A DNA stretch of 64,000 nt from Callaeas wilsoni (taxonomy: Eukaryota > Chordata > Aves > Passeriformes > Callaeidae), in assembly GCA_013398955.1 (NCBI GenBank), contig VWPU01011633.1:402501-466500 (forward strand). The letters are read 5' to 3'. Positions 52,001-64,000 of the stretch are shown here, one piece after another (positions within the stretch are counted from its first letter, which is position 1; each line of letters begins with the position of its first letter). A program made the translations under genes and the position numbers. The notes below the pieces were generated by a model. The model did not search any database. It saw nothing but the letters and a program-made list of their open reading frames with translations, and was not told where the DNA came from.

Positions 52001-55000
52001 AAGTCATTCCACCACTGGATGCAGCATTGTGCTTAGGAGATACCTAAATGCAGAGCCCTGTTTCACTCAGCTCACAGGGCATCTCTGGATCCAGCCTGGA
52101 TCTCCCACAGTCATATGTCCAGGGTTAGGAATGGGGCACTGGACACAGTTTTCCCTGAAGAAGCAAGGAGCTGATTCTCAACACCCAAACATGCATTAGG
52201 GGTTGTTTTCAGTCACTTTATAGTCATATGCATTCATAAATTTTTATATGGTTGGAAGATGCAGACTTTGATTGTACAAAGCTCACAGAAGAGCTTTAGA
52301 TCACTGGAGCAACCACAGACAAAGTTTATGTTGACAATTTATAAGCTCTTCTCCGTCAAGGAAAATTGTTTTTTAGTGCTTGCCTATTAGCAATCACATG
52401 CATATTATGAAATTGAGTTTTGGGGAGGACAGCCTGCCATCTGTCTTTTCTGTCTTTTTTCACAATGCATCATTCTAAAGTTAAAACTTTCTGTGCTTCA
52501 AAATGATGTAAAATATGAGATGTCTATAATAGAGACACTTGGAAAGAAAAATGTACTAAGTAGAAATGTAAATCTTTATAGACTTTAGGAACAGGCAACT
52601 GCTGATGCTATACTTTATGTTTTAGCTTCAAATGCCCTCCACATTTTCCACATGCCATAGTGCTGATAATTAATTAATATATATCTCAAGGAGAGTGAAA
52701 ATGTTTCCTTCATAAACTCTTTCTGGTTCAGGGCAGTTTTTTGTGCGAGTGAAATGGAACCGCAAATGCCTGTTGTGGAGAAAGAAAAAGATGTGTGCAG
52801 TTTCCTTTTTTGTGTTCTGATATGCTAAGATTTTATCAATAATATTGTTTTCTTGTAAAAATATCTGCCTCAGAGAAAATCTGCTGTGTAGCTGTCAGGA
52901 TTACACCTCTTAGAATATACCTGTGGTGATTCTGTTAAATTGATAAAAACAGAACACTCTGCTGTGTAGAAGGATTGCTGAAAATATTCTGAAGCCCTTT
53001 CATGTGTAGCAGCGCTTGTATGGCAGTACGTTTATTGTGCTATAAATTCCATCACTGATTTTGGCCATTTCAAATTGATTCTGCAGTAACTGTAAGTAAT
53101 GAACCTTACAGACAGAGCCACGGAAAAAAAAAACCCAAGCCAATAAACTTGTGCCTGTAGGAATACAAATTGTAGAGTTCATTTAGCCTCAGTTTTTATC
53201 AAATCATGCAGTGAATACCCCACAAAGCCAGAAAATGTATCCAACAAAATATACAGTGCCATAGCCCTGGCTTGCTTTAAATTTAGCCATTAAACCAGAC
53301 AGTCAATTATCCAAAGTACATGTTTGTATGAGGAGTCCTGGGGATTTCACCTGAGATTTAAGGAAGGTGCTCAGCATAAGTAGATGAAAGTGGAGAAATT
53401 ACAATAGAAGTGACTTAAACAGGATAATAAGCCAAATCCTGAGCTATTTTACATGGTCTAAGCAATACCAGGCACCACTGAATTTCATAGGGGTGTAGAT
53501 GGATGTGCAGTGAGCTACTAATGACTCACCAGGACAAAGTATACAAAAATCTTCAAAATTTACACGTTTCTAGCTTATTTCGCTTTCTTTACTGAAAAAT
53601 TCTACCAGATTAACAAGATATTAATGATTCCATAGATTTTAACAGAAAATTAATGTGCTTGGTAAAAGTTCTCATAGGAAAGTTTTAAAATCCATCTAAA
53701 ATATGCTGTTCTAAGGTTTTCACAATAGTTTTCTGTAGGAAACCCACTGATCTTGATTTGTTAAATATTGTATACATTTTTCACAATCTTTTAGATCGTT
53801 TGAAGTCTTATTTTACAAATAGACCATAGATCCAGTGTCACTAAATCAGTGGGCTGCTCATGAGATTAAAGTGCATATGAATGTGCCTATATGTTCTACC
53901 CTCAGTTATTACACAAACATCTAAGTTCAGATTTTAGTTCAAATGCAGAAAAGACTAGTTTTTTTCTACAGAGCTTTCTTACCAACATTACAGGAGACAG
54001 AAGCAAGGTCACATTTTATTTTCTGTGCAAAAATAAATAAATGTCTGGGTTGGGTTCCTACAAGCCCTGCAGCACTTCCATGCATCACAGCTTGCACGCT
54101 CATGTATCTTACAGTCTGCATTGTGTGCTAAATTCATTCTATGTGTCTTCTTGTACCTAACTGCATATTTTTTCTGAACCTTTGTGTTGTCTGTGAGAGA
54201 TATTAAAGCCTCATTCTGAGATCAGAATGCTAGAGTCCATTCTAGCCTTATATGGGCCACAAAGATATTTGTTGTCTAAGACATATTCCTTGCCTCTCGC
54301 TATAAAAAAGTCTATTTTGCCAATTTATCCACTTTACAGCAGCAGCCTAAGTGACACACAGAGCAAAAAAAAGGCACAGAAATTGGGGCTTTCAGTTAAA
54401 CACCAAATATGGTGAAAGCCATAATAAAATAATGGGAGTAGGGAATGCTATTTTTCCTTTCAGTCTGCTGTTTTGTGTTGCAATGAGGAACACAGTGAGA
54501 GAGTCCGAAGTCTTGCGAATAGCCCCGGTAACTAAGAACAAAGAAAACTTTGCTCATTATCTCCACTCCCCTCTTGAATAAACATTTCAGCCATCATAAA
54601 TGAGTGTGACGTGAAGGGCAGATGAATGGCTCTCATTCCAGATGAGAAACACTTGACAGCTGCGCAACCTGTAGGTTGTTGTAAAGGTGCATTTCCTGTG
54701 ACCACTGGATGATGGAGTAGGCACACCATGTATTTCCGTGTGACCTAAGATTCATACTCTTAAATGAGAGATTCCCACCCTTGCACAGAGAAGTCCTAGA
54801 TGTTCAAACCGACTTTTGGTTAGGACTGCAGTGTGTGAAAGGCAGAGGTGTCCTAATTTTTTCTGCATATTTTATTGAATTACATAGAAAAACTTAGCCA
54901 ATTATAAGGAAAGATTCAGTGTGGATTGACAGATGGCATGCAACACCCCTACATTTCATTTATAAATATGATTGATGTGGAGGTAATTTCTCGGTAACCT

Positions 55001-55039
55001 GTTTTTCAAAAAAAAAAAGTATTCTAAGTGGTGGGTTAA
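43061..55039. other. Intronic stretch, no gene seen
   Basis: About 12 kb of AT-rich intron without a recognised exon or transposon. It holds a T15 run (46312-46326), a GC-richer patch at about 49.36-49.50 kb with ORFs on both strands that match nothing known to me, and a TTTG-rich pyrimidine-like tract ending TTTTAG near 51.2 kb with no exon behind it. Confidence 0.55.
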
Positions 55040-55370
55040 TAAAGGAAAATTAATCTCTGCATGTTAAACTTGCCAACTTTTGAATTAATTGCATGAGAAT
55101 GACAATCAATTAATAAATGTTAAGCAAACAACAGAAAATCAGTGAATTAAAAATTACTAAATCGATTCCAATGCAGATAAAGCAAGAGTCTGCCATAATT
55201 CTTTGGTGTAGATTCAAGAACACGAATCTTGTCTCATCAGGTTTTCCTCCCCGTTTATCCACGTTTAGCATTTAAAACAATGGTGGTTTATTACAATTTT
55301 TACAAATAAATTGCTATCTATAATCTAGCTTGCTGCATTAAGTGGATTATAGAAACAAATCATAGATAGT
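55040..55370. promoter_or_regulatory. Candidate conserved non-coding element
   Basis: Repeat-free stretch rich in TAAT/ATTA cores and HOX/POU-like words (GGTTAATAAAGG, TTGAATTAATTGCATGAG, CAATCAATTAATAAATG, CTAAATCGATTCC, GTTTATTACAATTT). The composition resembles deeply conserved intronic enhancers of developmental genes; evidence for conservation is lacking here. Confidence 0.3.
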
Positions 55371-58029
55371 AGTCCATTTGTAGCTGTCAAGGAGAAGGTC
55401 AGAGCTTTGCAGAGACCATCCATCTCCCACTGGAAAGAAGCTTTTTCTTCAAAGAGAAATCTCATCCCTCGTTATGGGTGGACTTTTTCTAGCGATGACA
55501 GTACACGTGGCTCCTCCTCTGGAAGGGCTGCCATAGTGTGCCCCAGCCTTCTGCAGCCCAAGTCTCTGTAAAGCCCCGTTTGGGCTTGGGGATTGCAGTT
55601 TCAGTGCTACTTTCTTTATCAGGACCATGTAAGATGTATTTAAAGCTGTTCAAATTAACACTGAGAGTAATCAGAGAACTACTGGCATTAGATCTTGGCA
55701 GGCATACCAGAAGAATTTTGCCTCCCCTCTTATGATCATTCCTTTTCGTCATCTGGATGTGGAGGCATTACTATTCACCTGCAGAAACTTTTCTGAAATT
55801 TGCAGTTGTATTTTTCATAAAACCAGCTCATATACCTTGATGTCTGTTTTCCCCTTTATATTGAAAATTTTTCATTTAGATTCATATGTGTCATTGATGT
55901 GAGGAAAGTGAAAGCATATTAATAATTATGGAAATTAATCTTTTTTGCCTGTCTCCACTTTTGCTTTTGTCACAGTTATGGCATTCTGCAGGAAAGCTCA
56001 CACATTCTGTTGTCCAAGATCTTTGGGTAGACCTTATGTGCTTGTATACAGCAAAAAATTGGGCCATGCTAAGGGAAACCATTAAAATAAGCAAAACAAT
56101 TGCTTTTTACTGTAGGAGCATACACCAGACACCATTAGCACAAGCCGAGGAACCTTAATATTAATGACATTTGAATAATAGTCCTCAGCCTTCTCCACTG
56201 TGTGTCCCTGCTTTACTATATTCAAAACTCAGATCTTTCTACACATTTAGCCACAAAATTAGAAAGAGTGAGTGTAATTTTTCTTGACTAGCTTTCGAAT
56301 GTGTTCTGGGGCTGCAACCGCAGGTGGAGAGCTTGAGTAGAACATAAACATTCCTGTCTTAATCAAGGTTGACTTGGGGAATCCATTTCTGTCTTTACAG
56401 ACAAAAGCATTTTCTATATCTTTTTCTCTGTGTGTGGGAAAAATACATTAATATCAGATATTTTGTTTTATCTAGTCCTTTCTCACTTATCAAGTCCTTG
56501 CAGAGAATCACCTAAGGTAATTGTTGGACTGCTAAGAACTACATCAAACAAAACAGTAGGAAAAAAAAACCTTAAAAAACCTCTTTATCTTTCCCTGCAA
56601 AGAAAGAAATAAAGAAACTACATCTGAAGTATACTTATTATTAGTTGTCTTTAGTGCAACAAGATTTGGTTGCCCTGACATACAGAGTTGAAACTGACTT
56701 TTTTAAACAACCTTTTCACCCTTTCTGTTGCAGAATGATGTAGCCATTTTCCACCATCTCCCAATACTCTGATAAACTGCATTGGAACTGATGAAACAAA
56801 AGTCGTTTTTTAGGTTTAAATTTCACTGCTGGCAAAAGCACCAGAATTCTGGAATAGTGAATTTCAAGAGAGTTTGCTCATGGGCAGGGACAACTATTCC
56901 TTTATTGGAACCCTGCACACTTCAATAGCTAAATGCTTTCAACTTCCTTTAAATAGTATTAAGGAAAAAATATCCTCCAGGCATTATTTTTTAAAGGAGA
57001 CTTCAAACATTCCATGAAGAAAAAAAAATACGACATATTTGAACACCAAGGGATTTGAAGTGGTAAATCCATTAAACTGAACTGATCTTTTGAGTTTCAG
57101 GGTTAAATGAGTATTGACCACAAATTAGGGATGCAGACTACTGAAAATTCTGACACATTCCAGATTCCTGGCTTGACCAGCAGCCAGATTCTATAAGAGA
57201 TTATTTATAAATAAGTTAATTATGTTAGCTAGATTTTAAATTAACTATGTTTCGTTTATTCCTCTGAATTCAACAAAATCCATTATAACATTTGCAAGAA
57301 GTGCAAGAAAACCTCAGGTTCTTAATCTTTTTTTACTACATAGACTTAATTCTGCAATAACTCAATATTAAAAATTTTAGAGTTTATATTTTAAAGCAGC
57401 TGTGAAGCAAACAGATATGCAAGGGTAAATCTGCTCATCTTGAATACTTCTGCAAATGGTCTGCTCTGGAGGTCATATCAAAGAGATTCTTTTTCCAGCT
57501 TAAACCTGTCTTTTCTAAATAGATCTCAACCTGATCTCATTTAATGCATTGATGTCTGGTTTCTAAGTCATTATATTTGCTGTATTACATATCAAAAGGA
57601 CTCTTGAGAAATTCCCCCGAATTGATAATTCTAATTTCTTATGTATAGCTACTCTATATTCACTCTGAGGACAGCTGTATTGTATGCTAAACCACGAATT
57701 GTAAAAATTGATCCCTTTCTATGTAGGTTTGTATTAAATTGAGATACTCTATTTTTTTCCTGTTTGTTGCCACACATGGGTTCCTGGTGTCAGTTTGTAT
57801 TTGGCTGTTTGAGCATATTAAAGTTTTGCTAGTGCTTATGATGTTCTTGCCAAGAGCGCTCTTGCAGCAATCTGCACTAGAACAGTCTTTGTGCCAATTA
57901 CTTCAAAAAGTATTCAGTTATAAACTCAATTTTTATGGCTACTTTTTCAGGTTACTATGTGTTGATTTCATTTGCTTTCTTTTTTTTCCATTTTTTTAAT
58001 GTTGATCTTCAAATGCTTTTCAGTTTTGC
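55371..58029. other. Intronic stretch, no gene seen
   Basis: AT-rich sequence with short chance ORFs only. No repeat family or RNA gene was recognised. Confidence 0.55.
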
Positions 58030-58440
58030 ATTATGAAAAGACAATACAGTGTTGATAGAGTTGTTAATAAGACATCTATTAAAGGTTCAAAGGTATTAAA
58101 ATAAAACCTAATAATTTAAATTACTAATACTGCATATATTTAATGGATGCTGTTTAGAAGTGGAAAGTTTGGAGTTTCTATTGCAGGGGCTAATTATGAA
58201 AATGGAAACCTTTGCAGTTACATAAAGCAAAATAACTGAAAAATTATAATGTGCAATGACTCAACACAATATTTCTTGAGTTTATATTATAAAGCTGATT
58301 TCAGGAGTGTCAGCTCTATAAAATGTTTTGTTTAGAGAAAAGCAGCTTGCTAATCCATTGCAATTAATGAAAAATCACAACACAGGAAAGGATGTCTTAT
58401 CATTAACATATTTTACAATACAAATGCGATTTTGAAAGGA
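58030..58440. promoter_or_regulatory. Candidate conserved non-coding element
   Basis: Long repeat-free stretch with spaced motif clusters (CTAATAATTTAAATTACTAATAC, shortened: TAATTTAAATTAC; GGGGCTAATTATG; CATTGCAATTAATG; CTTATCATTAAC). It looks like enhancer-type intron sequence rather than neutral filler, but this is a visual impression only. Confidence 0.27.
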
Positions 58441-61400
58441 CAGACTTGATCATACAACTTTTACTACTGCAATGTCAGAATTCTGACATAAGAGCCGTCA
58501 TGGCAATAAGGATAGATATGTGCCCATACACAGTGCAGGACATTGTGCTGTGCTACTCTGAAGAGTAACTGCTTATCTAGTATCCCAAATTAAAAAATGT
58601 AAATGTGTCATATAACAGAATGAAAAAGCCATAAATTTAGGATCTAGTAATGTTAATCTAAAGGATCCATATATGCTTGAGGAACCTCTGATCCGCTGTT
58701 CATTTCCCAGTCTGTTAAGATCTGATGACTCTTGAAAAACATTTGTGCACTCTCGAAAATGCTTTTTTTTTATTAATGGCAGCTTTAGGAATTGTTTCTC
58801 ATACAACAGTCTTCCATTACTCTCACAGAGTATATACTCTTAAGATAGCCTTAGCCTAGCCAATGTAACGTGGGCATCTCACATTCTTGTTTTACCTTCA
58901 CTCTTTTTTGGAGCGTTAGAAAGCTGTCCCCATTCCCTTCTCTTTAGTTTATTATCTAGACAGAGGTAAGTGAGAGATAAGACCTTCTGCATCCTGAGGT
59001 TGAGGAACAAGCAGTTTGTTGCATGTGTGCTCAAAACAGTAACTTTAGCACAGAAGAGATGTGTTCCCTGTGGGTACTTGAACGAAAGTGACTGTGGCTG
59101 TTGTGCTTGCTGCTGATATCAACATTCTTCATATGCAATCAATAATATTCTACTCAGGTCATTTTAGGGATTGAGCAAATACTTTGAACTGAGCCTACCA
59201 CACTGGGTTGTTTCGCACATGATGCTTGTCTTTAAGCACCAATAAGTTTGAGGTCTCATAACGATACTTTTTTTAAAAACCCTTAGGATTAGCCTAAATT
59301 CTACCTGTGACTATTTTAAGCAGTAGAATAGCTTTTGAATCTTATTATTTGAGAGAGTGATAACAGAGGAAAGATGGGAAAAGCTTAAAGTGTCTCCAAA
59401 AAACTAGTATTGACTTTTTAACAATAAAATATGTCCTGAGACCAAATATGCTGTTTAAATGTAAATACCATTTCCATTTTCAGACTGTCTTTTGCAGGTG
59501 TATTTGAAGGGATTTGAAATGTACTTGTAGATGGAAAAGAGGCTATTGACCTTGAAACTATGTATGTGTTAGGAATAATGTTCCCCCTCCTTGAAATCCG
59601 ACTTGTATTCTTTGAATGAGTGCTCGAGACCACAGCTCTGAACAGGGGTTTTACGTGGCATTCATTGCCTAACTCAATCAAGACTGACTGCAAAGCTCTT
59701 TCTCAGGAATCATAGATTATTGCCTTGTTCTATTTTCATCCACCATGGTTCTGAATATATCAGTGACAGCTTTCCTTTGTTCTGGTGCAGACTTGGTATA
59801 ATAGGACAAGTTTGGTGTGTAGATGCAATGTATTTTATTAGATGGACCACTGTAGTCAGAAAAAAAGAACCCAAATATACAGAGTTTTCAGCATAGAAGC
59901 ACTTTTGCAAGGCTAAAACTGAAGTAACAAATTTTTGAATCAAATAATTGTTGAGTACAATTACCGTAAGTAGACACGTTATTTGGTTATGCCGTCCAAG
60001 AGAAAAGATAAATGACGCTTATGAAGTTGGAGATGGCTGATGTTAACAAGGGAAAATGATAAAATGGTTATTTTATAGATTAAAAGAGATAGCAAATCTA
60101 ACATTGATTCAACAGGAACATCTATCTACAAACTTTGCTTTACATGATGCATGAAACCCATGATGTAAAGTGCACATGGCAAGCCCAGTGTGTCCTCTGT
60201 GTGTTAAGCTCAGTGTACATGATGGAGAATGGATGTACAGCAAGTTGGATGCATTTGGGACATCTCGGACTTGCTGCACGTGTGGGATGATCCGACATAT
60301 TGCAGTTGTAGTGGCTCATTCCTTTTCAACACCAAAATGTAATGCTCCGTGGGATCTCCTGTTAGTAATACTGTAGTGTTTATAGAAAGGCAGTAAGTCT
60401 GAGAAGGGGATATGAAAGAATTACAGGAACTGCAAACACAAGGCCTTGCCAGACCTCTCGGATTCCAGCTACTGCTGAATGACAAGAATAAGCCAATGAT
60501 GTCTTCTCTCAAAGCTTTCGTGAAGACTGGGAGAGCAGGCTTTGATCTCAATGAGGATGGGGCTGTGGAACCACAGGAACAAACGATTTCTGACCATAAG
60601 AAAACATAAGCAAGTAGAAATGTTGTCGTGATTGCAGTGCGACACGGGCAGGAAAGAAGTGTGGTAGATAAAGAAACCTATACTGAAGTTTAGGTTGATA
60701 GACGTGGTTATATTTTTATGTCAGAAAAGGAAAAACTTTCAGATGTCATTATGTAAATTCCCAATGTGACACTGGACTCTGTTTTCTCTTAATAATCCAG
60801 AGGAAAGTCTGCTTCCAAATGTTCACTCTTACTTTAGAAATCATCCGAAACCATGTAGGAACTCTTTACCTTGCAGAGTGTTAAAACATTTGTCTCACTG
60901 GTGTCACAGACAGGTTTTGAGATGCATGTATGTGTATCAGTGAGTAAAGGAGCACACAACTCTTTGAAAGAAAAATGCGAGAAAATGGGTATAGTTTGTA
61001 AGGTAACCATTTGACCAATTTTATCAGTTTAAATTGGTTGTGTTTTAAAGATTTAGATGTTGATTTTGGAAGTATAAAATAACATCTTTGAGAGACCAGA
61101 ACAAATATTTTTTTTAAAATATATATTTTTATATTTTTATATATATCTTTCAGAAACACAGCTGTTTCTGTAAAGGGGGATAAATGTGTGTGTGAGTTGT
61201 TTATAAAATAGCTAAACAAATACCTAGGCGCACACACAAAATACATTCCAATGATTTTGTGACTATTTTCTAAAATAAATTGATTCTAAGCAATAATTTT
61301 AAGACTTCAAATTTAATGTCTCATTAGAGCTGGACGGACAACTTCTGACAGTGCTGTGGTTTTACACACACAATAAATTGGCGTCATCATTTACACAGAG

Positions 61401-64000
61401 AAAAAAAGAAGTAGTTTAGAAATTTGTTTCAAATTCAAGTTTTGAAGCACACACAGACATCTGAAAGGTGAAATTCACAGATTTTTCATGCTTGCAGGTT
61501 TTTATAGCCTCTGGTAATGCATGTCCTTACCCTGACATCACATGTATGTGAAAAAATGGATGTAATATTTAAATATTTCTTTTGACAAAGAAAGTATTTC
61601 CATCTTCAGAGGTGAGATTTAGCTTTAAAGGATGATGAGCGCGTTCCAGATGTGTTTTTCAATTGCTGGGCTTTACTTTCCTTAAGTATTGACAGAGGGA
61701 AGGTTTTATCAAGGTCTTTGTGATGTGCTTGTTTATAATGAGTAGACATTAGTAGAGCACATCTAAGTGCATATCACTAACAGATGACTAAAGAGAGCAT
61801 ATGGCAGGGAAAAGAAATATATATTTGTCCAACCAGTGTGGCTTGTTAACACTCCCACACTCATAAACTGTGTTTACATGTACTTACAATATTTTGCAAA
61901 TCCGTTTTCTAATCAGCTAAAAATAAAAGCCAAATTATTTTTTTTCCAATATTGGAGTATCAGGCAGAGATGATTTAGATTTTTTGTTTTAAACAAAGCA
62001 ATTAAGCAGTACAGGAGATTTTTACAGTATTTTTTTTGCTTCAGCATTACATCTTTACAGCTGTATATATGTTATTTTAATTTCCCAGTGTTAAAAGTTT
62101 TATTTTTGCAAAATATTTTTTTATTCACCCACCTGTCTATCCAAGGTTACACTACAAGCAATAATATAGATCAGAATGGCCTAAGCAAAATCCTGGTCTC
62201 GATCAGATCACACAGTTCATTTCAACCATAAGATTTCCCTGTGCTTCTATAGGATGAACCATAGAATCACAGTTACACCTGCTAATAAACAGTTTGTAAG
62301 CAAAGAAGTCACTGGACAGTTAACGCAGTCCAGCTCCCAGTAGTGTAAAAAAAGGAGTCTTGTTATTAATTTAATTTAGGAGGTAGATGAAGAAATGATG
62401 GGTAAATCTGTACAGCTCTTGGCGTACAAAGTTTCTGGTGATCCTGTGATCAGGAGTATAGCATTCACTCACCTTTTTGTAACAGACAGAACACAGTATC
62501 ACTGTCTTCTCTTGCTGTGACATCTAAATGTGCCTGTCTATTCATATGGAATTATTAGAAAGAAGACAGAGTTTAAAGATTGATTAGGACTTACTTTTCA
62601 GAAGGAAGCATTTATAAAGAAAACTGCATGGAAGAGCAGCATTTATGTTTGATTTTCCATATATTCTTAGCAAATTTTTATTAAATATTTACATCTGGAG
62701 CCAAGTATTGTCCTTCATAAAACAGTTTATTGTTGCAATTTAGCTTCATTAAAGTCATAATACTGCTTTAGGTTGTGATAGACTAGTGCTGTGGGATTGA
62801 ATTATAAAGAGATTAATTTTAGCTACGGGAGATAATTGACCCTATAATTCCTATCACCCCTACTCCCAGTTCAAATGAACCAGTGTTAAAAGTGGCAATA
62901 CTCACAATATAGACAAGGTCATGACAGTTAGAATAGTTTTTTACTACCAATTAGATTTTCCCACTTGGTGCATTTGACTAATGTTGTCATGGAAAGGGAT
63001 TTCAGGCACGGAAATACAGTTTCTTTAGAGGCACACAGGCACTGGAACTGATGGGTAGTTTGCTGTACATTTCCCAGTGTACAGAATCAGAATGCAATTG
63101 AGTGCTGACCCCTAAAATTTGACTTCATATTGGAATTCAGAACATGTTTTGATCCATGGTAGAGTTAGGAACAAGCTAAATAATTTGAATCTGGAAGCAA
63201 ATTCTATTGAAATTCAATAATGTTAATATACAGGTTTGGAACTCTCTCTTGGGCAATACTACACCTGAAGTGTGTTTCAGAGGAAGAACCAGAAAAAAAG
63301 TGAGGTACTACCTGAATAGAGAGTTGTTCAAAAACAAATCATGTTGATGTTTAGCTGCAAATGACATGAAGGTTTAGAAAAATACAAAGAAGAGATATAT
63401 ATGATATAGCTTAAAAATTCCCTGAAGTGTTAGTGCCAACTTCAAATATATTAGCATAAGGACTCTTATGAAAAAACAATAGAAAAATTATACTTTTGCA
63501 TAGCACGTTCAGTATAAGATAAATTTTCACATTTTTACCAGTTATCCATCAGCAGTTTTCCAAGCATTTACAGATTTGAGTTTTGCAGTAAGCTGAAATT
63601 GTATGATAAAAAGAGACAGATAATGATAAAAAGCAGATGTATATGCAAGCCTAGCTAGAAGGAGCAAAATATACTATTACTGCCCCTCCTGTGAAGTTAA
63701 TCCTATTTCTTTTAGCTATTTCTTCATTAGTTAATGAGGTCTTAAGAAAGAGAAATAATTAAAGTGGGTTTGAAATGCTGTTTTTGCATCTTTGCCTTTA
63801 GGAACTTTTTCAAATATTCATAGAATAGTTTGCCCTTGAAAGGTGCATTAAGTGTGAGTTTAGGCAACAGTAACTTTAAACATGGGTGGTCAGAAGCCTG
63901 TAACTGAAATGGCCATACACAGCAGCTCATCACTTTCCTCATTCAGATTCACCACACTGGCTAGGCTCAAAATGTGAAATAGTGGTGAAAGGAGATGTTT
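58441..64000. other. Intronic stretch to the window edge, no gene seen
   Basis: AT-rich intron with a poly-T/TA low-complexity tract at 61105-61148. An open frame of 65 codons at 60412-60609 lies in slightly GC-richer sequence but matches nothing recognised. No further NPAS3 exon was seen. Confidence 0.55.
61105..61148. repeat. A/T low-complexity tract
   Basis: Runs of T8, AAAATATATATTTTT and ATATTTTTATATATAT make a degenerate AT tract of about 44 bp; no tail of a retroposon is attached. Confidence 0.6.

Larger units (their letters stand above)
40996..64000 (+). other. NPAS3: NPAS3 intron downstream of the exon (5' portion)
   Basis: Inferred intron beginning at the GTAAGG donor. No segment resembling the next NPAS3 exon (which should continue into the V-I-H-[IV]-T-G-R-L strand of PAS-A) was found, so the intron is at least 23 kb and runs off the right edge. 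It holds one minus-strand CR1 near its start. Confidence 0.8.

Noticed and set aside
63820..63855. CATAGAATAGTTTGCCCTTG resembling the reverse complement of a CR1 3' end
   Set aside because: Only about 35 bp are similar, with several mismatches and no further CR1 sequence; may be chance.

Overview
The window is a piece of bird nuclear DNA, most likely from a passerine. It is AT-rich and sparse in genes, with no long open reading frames. All clearly recognisable transposon sequence is avian: three 5'-truncated CR1 LINEs, plus one short element at about 37.24-37.39 kb that joins a tRNA-Ile-derived head to a CR1 3' tail. That architecture matches TguSINE1, a SINE known from passerines, and it is the basis for the lineage call. 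The exact species cannot be read from the sequence.

Only one protein-coding segment is convincing: a 119-bp internal exon at 40877-40995 on the + strand, with a good acceptor and a strong donor. Its 39 complete codons carry the R-S-F-F-I-R-M-K motif of bHLH-PAS proteins and read as NPAS3 (neuronal PAS domain protein 3), the transcription factor that pairs with ARNT-type partners. The exon encodes the last part of the PAS-A fold and its linker. Everything else is interpreted as NPAS3 intron: at least 40.9 kb upstream (phase 1) and at least 23 kb downstream (phase 0). No other NPAS3 exon was recognised.

Layout: 1-9253, intron with a GC/CpG-richer patch near 7.1-7.3 kb; 9254-9345, a perfect ATTTT pentanucleotide microsatellite; 9.3-24.2 kb, intron with an old CR1/L3-like fragment (12.0 kb), two small tandem duplications (15.2 and 15.5 kb) and a homeodomain-motif-rich stretch (19.3-19.7 kb); 24219-24412, an unusual run of six adjacent hairpins whose central three are built from about 20-bp related units; 25322-26880, minus-strand CR1 with recognisable reverse transcriptase; 33908-34506, plus-strand CR1; 37237-37394, the tRNA-Ile SINE; 40877-40995, the NPAS3 exon; 42201-43060, minus-strand CR1; 43-64 kb, long intron with no recognised gene but several candidate conserved elements.

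The item that best deserves a second look as unexplained structure is the hairpin array at 24.2-24.4 kb. No bacterial, CRISPR, organellar or intact viral features were seen. The many short ORFs look like chance frames in intron or shadows of the CR1 elements.
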